Positions 1-6,274 of a DNA stretch of 41,286 bases are shown here, one piece after another; within the stretch, counting starts at the first letter, position 1; every line of letters starts with the position of its first letter. A program made the position numbers and the translations under genes. The stretch is from Planctomycetota bacterium (lineage in GTDB: Bacteria > Planctomycetota > Phycisphaerae > Phycisphaerales > SM1A02). A model generated the notes under the pieces. That model had not been told where the DNA came from. It saw only the letters and a program-made list of their open reading frames with translations, and made no database searches. The stretch spans positions 1-41,286 of the forward strand of contig JACZRS010000025.1 of the NCBI GenBank assembly GCA_022574595.1, given 5' to 3'.

Positions 1-113
1 CCCAACCCACAATCTTGACCTAATGCCCACGAAGAAAGCCCGAGGGCCAATCCAATCGCTGCAAGAATCTTCAGGCTAGAGACAGCCCTTGTCCTTCTTT
101 TAATTTGGTACAT
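1..113 (-). CDS. Secreted protein, 5' end only (cut by window edge)
   Basis: Only the first 37 codons are inside the window. They encode a Sec signal peptide (basic MYQIKRRTR start, hydrophobic core, likely cleavage after Ala-Leu-Gly-Gln) and run off the left edge. The DNA is identical to the start of the gene at 1979-3940, including its ribosome binding site (GGAGAT on the minus strand at 117-122), so this is the start of a tandem paralogue. The rest of the protein cannot be seen; by analogy it should be another exported surface protein. The start is set by identity with the complete paralogue. Confidence 0.8.
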   Translation of the reverse strand, partial: MYQIKRRTRAVSSLKILAAIGLALGLSSWALGQDCGL

Positions 114-127
114 GTACCATCTCCTTT
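1..127. repeat. 127-bp perfect direct repeat, copy 1
   Basis: Positions 1-127 match 3828-3954 base for base. The repeat covers the signal-peptide coding region, start codon and ribosome binding site of two paralogous genes. Beyond 127 the similarity continues at a lower level into the upstream leader (128-165 against 3955-3992). The repeat may extend left of the window. Confidence 0.95.
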
Positions 128-348
128 ATTTTAGCATTTATGCACCCAATTGCATGAAATTAAATGACATTATGTAGGCAATAGCTTCTTGCATTAGTGT
201 TCTTAATGCGGTAATTGCTCAAATATATATTCGATCTGCATCCCACTTTCTGCCATAAAAATGTGAAGAAAAATAGTCACTTCATCTTACAACTGGTGAC
301 TTAATTACTTGCAATAAGAAATGATAAGGTGCCATATAGGCAATTTAA
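114..348. other. AT-rich intergenic region
   Basis: This is the leader of the minus-strand gene at 1-113, and the terminator of the next minus-strand gene follows at 351-378. The part nearest 128-165 resembles the leader of the paralogue at 3955-3992. No open frame or structured element is supported in the rest. Confidence 0.6.
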
Positions 349-350
349 AT

Positions 351-378
351 AAAAAACCCCCGGCCGTGTGGCCGGGGG
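351..378 (-). terminator. Rho-independent terminator
   Basis: A 9-bp perfect stem (CCCCCGGCC, loop GTGT, GGCCGGGGG) at 357-378 is followed on the minus strand by a U-run (A-run at 351-356). It sits 46 bp beyond the stop codon of the gene at 424-1440. Near-identical hairpins follow two neighbouring paralogues at 1909-1931 and 6219-6241. Confidence 0.9.
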
Positions 379-423
379 TGGATAGGTTACTTAATCGACT
401 TAAGGTAAAGACCTAATTATGGA

Positions 424-1440
424 TTACGGGCATAGGCCCCAGTTGGCGAAGAGGATCAGCAAGTCGCTGGTTGATACACCGCCGCCATCGAAATCTGCCG
501 GGGTACCCACCTGGCCCCACTGTGCAAAGAGAAGCAGTAAATCGTTGGTACCAACGGCACCTGAGCCGTCCAAGTCCCATGGGCATGGAGGATCGCCGCC
601 CTCGTTACCGTTGATAGCGTTTACCAAGTGAGAATTGGGGAATCCTTCTCCAACTGCAGCCAAATCTGCATATTCGAAGATGCCACAAGGATCAGCTCTG
701 ATGTAGGTAGGTCCAGATTGGCCTGAGCCGTTAGCACCGGGCCAAATACCAGTTGGCGGTACTGACGTCTGTCCTTGTGATACGAATAGCTCAACAACAA
801 TCTGATCACCGGCAGAGACGTTTACTGGGGGATCAAAGTTGCCGGTATAAAGGGCCAAAGGGTCGGTGATTTCGATATCAACCAGACCCAGGAGTTTAAG
901 GTCAATGTCCGGATTTTGCGGCGCACCACCATTAGTATCCAGATATATAGCGATATGACCGGGGTGAGGTGCTCCGCCCGAATTGGTTTCAATACCAAAT
1001 GTGACACATGTGATTGCTAGATCAGCATCCATTAAGTATGTACGAGCCCAGTAGTTCTCAGTTGTAAGTCCGGCAAGTCCACATGCGACACCGGAAAGTG
1101 CAATTACATCCAAGCTTGTGCTTTGGGAAAGTGTGGTATCACCTGGATTATCGCAACCTGGGGGTGGGGGGTTTCCGCAAAGCTTTGGGCATAATCCAGT
1201 TGCCGTACCAGCACAGATATCATCCCATACGACGTCACAGCAGAATGCATCATCAGTACAAACATCATGGCAGCAAACAGGATCATCACAACCTTGTGAG
1301 CCTGTATCGGTACAGCAATCGCCAGCACCAGGAGCACAGGCAGGATGGTCGGCCATAGCAGGCATAGCCATCAGGCCCACTGTCAGAAGTAGCGCTCCAG
1401 ACATGGCGCGCCACGAACACAAAACTCGACGTTCCGTCAT
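424..1440 (-). CDS. Secreted protein with Cys-rich motif and C-terminal dockerin-like tag
   Basis: The protein has about 338 residues. The start at 1440 (MTERRVLCS) is preferred over one 10 codons upstream because GGAGAA lies 7 bases ahead of it. Order: signal peptide with 'AMA' cleavage site; a Cys-rich segment (C-x-DPVCC-x7-FCCD-x2-WD-x2-C) found in many planctomycete exported proteins; a central beta-rich domain of about 180 residues that I cannot name; and a C-terminal pair of EF-hand/dockerin-like units (DLDGSGAV..DLLLLF, DFDGGGVS..DLLILF) ending NWGLCP. The central domain is paralogous to the last domain of the protein at 6275-8953 (shared IYLDTNGGAP, TGIWPGAN, GQSGP). It is probably exported and held at the cell surface through the tag. 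The function of the central domain is unknown. The gene has its own terminator, so it is likely monocistronic. Confidence 0.88.
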   Translation of the reverse strand: MTERRVLCSWRAMSGALLLTVGLMAMPAMADHPACAPGAGDCCTDTGSQGCDDPVCCHDVCTDDAFCCDVVWDDICAGTATGLCPKLCGNPPPPGCDNPGDTTLSQSTSLDVIALSGVACGLAGLTTENYWARTYLMDADLAITCVTFGIETNSGGAPHPGHIAIYLDTNGGAPQNPDIDLKLLGLVDIEITDPLALYTGNFDPPVNVSAGDQIVVELFVSQGQTSVPPTGIWPGANGSGQSGPTYIRADPCGIFEYADLAAVGEGFPNSHLVNAINGNEGGDPPCPWDLDGSGAVGTNDLLLLFAQWGQVGTPADFDGGGVSTSDLLILFANWGLCP

Positions 1441-1902
1441 TTCAATTCTCCTTACCACAGACATTTGCAAATATCTGGGTTAAACATCAACAACATTGAC
1501 AACGTTATTAACAATAAAAGACTAACAGACAAAAAAGGGGTGGTATTGGCTCCAAACGGCTTGTGCAGCTGCGCAAGACTTGTCACCACGCGGAAATAAG
1601 AACTCCAAATAATCTTTGCTGCAAAAAACCAATTGTGTGTCGCCATTGACACCACTCAAACTCCTAATCCTCTCCCAACGACTTAAACCAAGCACAGAAC
1701 TGAAATCAGATGACCCTAAACAGCCCAAAGCGACTTGCCTTAAGCCCAATTGCAGTCTTGCACACACACCAGAATACTCTATCTTTTTCGTGAAGCAACT
1801 AAATTTCTGCCTGGAAAATCTAAAATACTAGTTTTAATCAGGAAATCGAGCTTGAAATGGCTCCAATTGGAGCAAAATAGCCCTATTGGGTAAATAGGCA
1901 AG
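1441..1902. other. Intergenic leader region
   Basis: No gene is supported here. On the minus strand it is the leader of the gene starting at 1440. A segment around 1484-1502, read on the minus strand as ATGTTGTTGATGTT, resembles one in the leader of the paralogue starting at 8953 (ATGTTGTTTATGTT). A perfect 14-bp palindrome, GCTCCAATTGGAGC, lies at 1860-1873. The open frames crossing the region have no ribosome binding site or recognisable product. Confidence 0.5.
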
Positions 1903-1931
1903 AAAAAACCCCCGGCCGAAGGGGCCGAGGG
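1903..1931 (-). terminator. Rho-independent terminator
   Basis: The stem CCCCCGGCC / GGCCGAGGG at 1909-1931 has one mismatch. An A-run at 1903-1908 gives the U-tract on the minus strand, and a T-run at 1937-1945 could make it work in both directions. It lies 48 bp past the stop of the gene at 1979-3940. Confidence 0.85.
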
Positions 1932-1978
1932 TAGTTATTTTTTTTAATCGTTTTCTAGATAAAAATCCAATTTAACGA

Positions 1979-3940
1979 TTACTTACTGCAAATTACACCG
2001 TTAGGTGTGATAGCGCCATAGGTTTCAATAAACGTAACTGTGGTAGTTGCGCCCGGTCCGAGAGTGACGGGTACCGTCAAGCCAAGAGAGCCATCTGTAC
2101 CAGGGCCACTACATCCATTATCTGGTGCTTCTCCGCTATCGCCATCGGTGTTGTATCCAACGCCAGCAATAAGGTTGAACCATCCTGGGTCTACTCCAAA
2201 GATTGACCAGTACTGATTTGGATCAGTTCCGAAACCAAATTGCTGTATCGATCCAGCACAATCAACATCCCAAAGGAGCTTAGAACCAACATAACTAGCA
2301 CCAGGAGCGTCAGTACTCAAAGCGATTCCGAAGTTGGGTGAACCTGTCTCCAGAATAAATGCATAGGTATCGCATCCAACACCGGCGTTTGTTCCTGTGC
2401 CGACAACGTCGTTAAGCGCGTCAAGTGACCAATCGAGATCAGCATCAAGCCACCTGAGGACTTCAAATGTAGCTGCGCCGCCATCATTATTGGTAATCTC
2501 GTAACTTACTCTCCATACGGCAACTGGTGTTCCGCCTTCTGCAAGGAAAGTCTCGACGCTTTGGGTGCAAAAGACTTCAAGAGTAAGCGCACCGGCAATG
2601 GCAAAGTGTGAGACCGCTGTGTCAGCAACGCCATCCCCACCGATCGCATCAGTAACCACGGTTGACGATAAGAATGGAGCAGTCATTGTGCTGCCTTGCC
2701 AGGCACCCAATGAACCACCGTGAAGCGAAAGGCATATACGATCCGTGCCTCCGGTGAAGAAGAATGTCGTGGTAGTAAATCCAGGGCTTAGCAGGGCCCC
2801 ACCAACTGGATTGTAGTGATCACTCCAGTCAGGACCACCACCGAATGCTAGAGCTTCTGAACCATAACCATCAGAGAATAGGTCAAGGTAGCCATCGACA
2901 CTGTTATCAGAGCCAGAGGCGATTAACGCAGGAGCGCCAAGGCCAACCGCGCAACCAATATCATTAATTGCCGTGTCAACACAAAGTTGATCCCACTCGG
3001 TATCGCAGCAGAATGAGTCAAATTCACAAACTTCATTACAGCAGTCAGGATCGTTGCAACCTGGTATACCCGGGGTAGGCACGTTGCAAGGCTCGCCGTC
3101 AAATGTACATGCTACAAAGAGATCAACAGCCACGAGCCTAATTAAATAATCAAAGCCGTTACCTGGGCCTGGAATGCATGAATATCCTGTATTGATTGAA
3201 GTACCGTCAGGATTGCCAGGCGCAATGTAATATACAATACCATTGGGGTGTTCAGCAATATCAATTATTGCTCTTGCTTGGACAGTATTAGCGATACAAT
3301 GTGTGTTATTGATATCACCAGCTGAGCCGGTTTGTCCGATGACAGCTACCGAACCACAAAGTGGATCCCCTATAGCAACAATAAATAGTACTACAGCTGC
3401 CTCTGAGGAACCAGTGTGTGATATCTCAAGAATGCCGTTGCCATCCACATCTGCCGCCAACAAATCTGCCGGGCTGAGAAGATACCAGTCAGTATCTCTG
3501 AAGTTCCCAGGTGGAAGTGGGCATGGACCCCAATTGGCGAATAAGATCAGCAGGTCGGAGGTTGATACACCGCCGCCATCGAAATCTGCCGGGGTGCCCA
3601 CTTGGCCCCATTGTGCGAAGAGGGCCAGCAAATCGTTGGTACCAACTGCACCAGAGAGATCTAAGTCCCATGGGCAAGCGCTACCACTAACATAAGTCGA
3701 TACGGTTCCGGAAACCGATCCGTTGAGGACCGCGGCTTCACTAAAGACATCAGGGTCGGAGTTGCAGCCACCGTTAACGGTATCTGTATCTCCATCTGCA
3801 AGACAAGGTTCAGCAGAGACAAAATCACCCAACCCACAATCTTGACCTAATGCCCACGAAGAAAGCCCGAGGGCCAATCCAATCGCTGCAAGAATCTTCA
3901 GGCTAGAGACAGCCCTTGTCCTTCTTTTAATTTGGTACAT
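1979..3940 (-). CDS. Large secreted protein with an internal dockerin-like module
   Basis: The protein has 653 residues. Start ATG at 3940 has GGAGAT 6 bases upstream. Order: signal peptide (1-33); a segment with TVNGGCNSDPDVFS; a complete dockerin-like pair (89-141, CPWDLDL...NWGPCP); then the FRDTDWYLLSPADL continuation of the interrupted domain; a Cys-rich C-x-DPDCC...FCCD..WD..C motif near residues 295-325; and a long C-terminal beta-rich region ending without a tag. In planctomycete relatives as I remember them, a GGCNSxPxVF motif is followed closely by (F)RDTDWY, so the tag seems inserted into a domain instead of added at the end. It is predicted to be exported. No enzymatic motif was recognised. 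The first 38 codons are duplicated at the left edge of the window. Confidence 0.87.
   Translation of the reverse strand: MYQIKRRTRAVSSLKILAAIGLALGLSSWALGQDCGLGDFVSAEPCLADGDTDTVNGGCNSDPDVFSEAAVLNGSVSGTVSTYVSGSACPWDLDLSGAVGTNDLLALFAQWGQVGTPADFDGGGVSTSDLLILFANWGPCPLPPGNFRDTDWYLLSPADLLAADVDGNGILEISHTGSSEAAVVLFIVAIGDPLCGSVAVIGQTGSAGDINNTHCIANTVQARAIIDIAEHPNGIVYYIAPGNPDGTSINTGYSCIPGPGNGFDYLIRLVAVDLFVACTFDGEPCNVPTPGIPGCNDPDCCNEVCEFDSFCCDTEWDQLCVDTAINDIGCAVGLGAPALIASGSDNSVDGYLDLFSDGYGSEALAFGGGPDWSDHYNPVGGALLSPGFTTTTFFFTGGTDRICLSLHGGSLGAWQGSTMTAPFLSSTVVTDAIGGDGVADTAVSHFAIAGALTLEVFCTQSVETFLAEGGTPVAVWRVSYEITNNDGGAATFEVLRWLDADLDWSLDALNDVVGTGTNAGVGCDTYAFILETGSPNFGIALSTDAPGASYVGSKLLWDVDCAGSIQQFGFGTDPNQYWSIFGVDPGWFNLIAGVGYNTDGDSGEAPDNGCSGPGTDGSLGLTVPVTLGPGATTTVTFIETYGAITPNGVICSK
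3518..3676 (-). repeat. Dockerin-like module inside a CDS, paralogous to 3' end of 424-1440
   Basis: This 159-bp stretch encodes the internal tag (residues 89-141). It aligns without gaps to the last 159 coding bases of the gene at 424-1440, with long identical runs including about 35 bp around 3561-3595. The flanking sequences of the two genes are unrelated, which points to module transfer, by recombination or gene conversion, and not whole-gene homology. Confidence 0.75.
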
Positions 3941-3954
3941 GTACCATCTCCTTT
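3828..3954. repeat. 127-bp perfect direct repeat, copy 2
   Basis: Identical to positions 1-127. It covers the first 37 codons of the gene at 1979-3940, the start codon and the ribosome binding site. Absolute identity, including silent positions, implies recent duplication or ongoing gene conversion. Confidence 0.95.
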
Positions 3955-4551
3955 TACTTCAGTATGTATGCGCATAATTGCACGAATTGAAAACGCTCAG
4001 CCAAGCCACGCGTGATGTAAAGTGGCCTTGACAGAGTGGACGTCAAATTTTCGTACGGAGACCCGCCTAGGTATCCTTACTTAGTTACAATAATACAGGT
4101 TATTTGAGTAATTCAAGCTACTTTTCCTAAGATTCTTTACAACATTTTGCAACCATTATCGCTCAGGCCGCATGTATTGCGAAGGTGAATTGGCTCATAT
4201 CGCTGTTTTTGGCTTGTTTTTACGCTTTTTGTGTCGGCAAGCTGCCAAAAAAATAGTGCAAAATGCACATTAAAAAAGCCACCTGAGATAATTGCTTGCC
4301 GCATTAAGTGTCAAAATAGGGACATTGATTAGCCTTATTCCTTATATTGCATCTCCTACGACCTGGATAGACCAAGGAGTTGCTAAAATCAATCTTGCAA
4401 ACTCGCAATTACAGGCCTGGACCCCAATACGCAAATAAAATCAGCAGATAACACGTACCAAAGTATACTTTCTTCTTTTCCCAGATTGTTTATTACGCCA
4501 AACTTGATTGCGCTTTAAGAAACCAAGGATTTACCTATAAACACGGAACAA
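3955..4551. other. Intergenic region with a dockerin relic
   Basis: About 600 bp without an intact gene. It contains the leader of the minus-strand gene starting at 3940 and, at 4409-4459, a short relic of a dockerin-type gene end (listed separately). Nothing else is supported; the rest is AT-rich with short homopolymer runs. Confidence 0.5.
4409..4459 (-). pseudogene. Relic of a dockerin-like C-terminus
   Basis: The minus strand reads GTCYLLILFAYWGPGL followed by a TAA stop. This matches the closing residues of the intact tags nearby (STSDLLILFANWGPCP then stop), including the stop position. The Asp ligand and the Cys are lost, and the upstream frame (EKKKVYF) bears no resemblance to a tag. 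DNA at 4415-4447 is about 80% identical to 3532-3564. It looks like the 3' stump of a deleted family member. Confidence 0.6.
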
Positions 4552-4794
4552 ATGTTCGACGAAGGTCCCAGCTCTGAGGATATCCAAAGCCTTGATAAAG
4601 ACACCGGTTATTGCTCTGAATGTGGAGCAGAGATATGGGATCAAGCAGAGATATGCCCTAAATGTGGTTTTGCTCTAGCTCGAGGAACATTGAGCCGACC
4701 TCCAGTTGAGGATTGGTGGAGGCGCCGCTGGTTGACTCTTGTTGGAATACTCACAGCGGCGGCATTCTTGGGGCTACTGCTAAAATTGTTATAA
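4552..4794 (+). CDS. Small zinc-ribbon protein with C-terminal membrane anchor
   Basis: An 80-residue protein. Two CxxC knuckles (YCSECGAEI, ICPKCGFAL) about 15 residues apart form a zinc ribbon at residues 20-41. A basic WWRRRW stretch precedes one hydrophobic segment (about 62-80) that would anchor it in the cytoplasmic membrane with the ribbon in the cytoplasm. Small tail-anchored zinc ribbons are common in planctomycetes, and no specific function can be assigned. The ribosome binding site is weak. It stands alone between two minus-strand genes and has no clear operon partner. Confidence 0.7.
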   Translation: MFDEGPSSEDIQSLDKDTGYCSECGAEIWDQAEICPKCGFALARGTLSRPPVEDWWRRRWLTLVGILTAAAFLGLLLKLL

Positions 4795-4857
4795 TTTTAT
4801 AGATAACCTTGAACTGGGCAACTTGGGGATAACTCGATGAAGATTGATAGAGTGAGT

Positions 4858-6021
4858 TTATTGCGGATCTTCAACACCTTTTCCGCGCGATGTCATTTTG
4901 AAAGTAATTATCTGCTCGCTCGATGGATCGCCGCCCGGACGAGGATCCCATCCCCATACCGCAGCATATTGTGGTGATTCAACAGCAGACGGCGGCACAA
5001 AGTGATAAGAAAGTGGAATTCGCCTATTGAGCTTTTTTATAGTACCAAATCCTTGCCAGGGATCATGTACAGTCTTTTGAGCAAGTCCTTTGCCACGCAT
5101 CTCATTAGGATCAAAGGGAATCCAGCCAGCTCCCGGCAAGAAGAACTCAGCCCAGGAAACAAACTCTTTACGATCACTCAAGCTTTTTTCTATCCCAATT
5201 ACCGGGCGTGCTGGAATTCCTGCTGCCCGCAACATGGCTACGCACACACATACCAGATCATTAGCGCTTGAGGTGGTACTTTCAGTGGCTTTTAAGGCTC
5301 CTGCGATTTGTAAGCCATGCAGCATTCCTCCATAACCTCTATGCTCACTATTACCACTTACTCGAACATTCTCGATACAATATTTGACAATATCCTTAGC
5401 GGCTAAGTATGGCGGAACCATCCTTAATTGCCCCTGGCTTATTCTTTCGATTGTCTCCTTAAAGATCGGTTCATCGGATTCAATAAACATTTGACGCTTT
5501 AGCCCATCTTTGACCTCTTTGGGCCACTCGCGCGGCCAAGGAATGTTGGCAGCCATTGCATCATCAATTTTGCTTGACCATAACTGAACCTTGTAACCGA
5601 AACTCCACCTTACAGTTTGACCATTAAACTCAGGTATTGTCATAACTGCAAGGTGCGAGTGATAAGGAAAGCCTGAATCGACACGAGTGCGCTCAGATAA
5701 AGTCTTATCCTCGCGACCATCCAGCCATAATTTTGCCCACAGAGAATCGCTTGGCACTCGGCTATATGTACCCTGAAAAATTACAGGCATTACTATTGGG
5801 GCATCCTTGATGTTGTAATAACGACGCTGTGTAACATCGCGCTGCCAAGTCGTTGAAACATTTACTGTAATACCAAAGTCATATAGCCGCGGATCTACCC
5901 TCTGTAAGGGACCCATTGGAGGACGCCCCGATGGGCTGTCTTGAGTTGCCGCAAGGCTCAATAGGACCGTCGCAATCACAACTGTCAGCGTTAGCAATTT
6001 TCTAAAATCAGCAATATTCAT
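4858..6021 (-). CDS. Secreted transglutaminase-like protein, catalytic residues apparently missing
   Basis: The start at 6021 (MNIADFRKL) is preferred: it is an ATG with GAGAGA ahead, whereas the longer frame starts with TTG. An N-terminal signal peptide is followed by a beta-rich region and a transglutaminase-like core. The core is recognised by LRAAGIPARPVIG (residues 270-282, counted from the TTG) and SWAEFFLPGAGWIPFDPNE (295-313). In the papain-like transglutaminase family the catalytic Cys lies 11 residues before the Leu-Arg of this motif and the His directly precedes (A/S/C)W(A/V)E. Here those positions are Ala259 and Val294; the Asp (D310) is kept. Two other Cys (264, 266) are near but out of register. 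It is probably a non-catalytic binding or structural domain outside the cytoplasm. Fold assignment is good; the inactivity is inferred from a manual alignment. Confidence 0.8.
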   Translation of the reverse strand: MNIADFRKLLTLTVVIATVLLSLAATQDSPSGRPPMGPLQRVDPRLYDFGITVNVSTTWQRDVTQRRYYNIKDAPIVMPVIFQGTYSRVPSDSLWAKLWLDGREDKTLSERTRVDSGFPYHSHLAVMTIPEFNGQTVRWSFGYKVQLWSSKIDDAMAANIPWPREWPKEVKDGLKRQMFIESDEPIFKETIERISQGQLRMVPPYLAAKDIVKYCIENVRVSGNSEHRGYGGMLHGLQIAGALKATESTTSSANDLVCVCVAMLRAAGIPARPVIGIEKSLSDRKEFVSWAEFFLPGAGWIPFDPNEMRGKGLAQKTVHDPWQGFGTIKKLNRRIPLSYHFVPPSAVESPQYAAVWGWDPRPGGDPSSEQIITFKMTSRGKGVEDPQ

Positions 6022-6212
6022 CTGGCAATCTCTCTGCAATATATCTTGGAATTCAATTGGTGCATTATATTCTACATTTGATGATACGCTTGCTACCGCA
6101 ACTGGATGCTATGCAGGACTAGATCAGCCAGGGAATCCAGTTACGACCCTTAAAATCGTGACTCCTAGATAGTATTGATTCTAGATCTATTTACTAAAAA
6201 ACAAAATCGCAT

Positions 6213-6241
6213 AAAAAACCCCCGGCCAAGATGGCCGGGGG
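6213..6241 (-). terminator. Rho-independent terminator
   Basis: A 9-bp perfect stem, CCCCCGGCC / GGCCGGGGG with loop AAGAT, spans 6219-6241. An A-run at 6213-6218 gives the minus-strand U-tract. It serves the gene at 6275-8953 and is almost the same sequence as the terminators at 357-378 and 1909-1931. Confidence 0.9.
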
Positions 6242-6274
6242 TACATATGTTAATTTACCGTATTGGACTAACGG

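Noticed and set aside
1860-1873. Possible dockerin relic near GCTCCAATTGGAGC
   Set aside because: The match to tag-end DNA is short and broken, and no frame with the stop in register exists, unlike the relic at 4409-4459.
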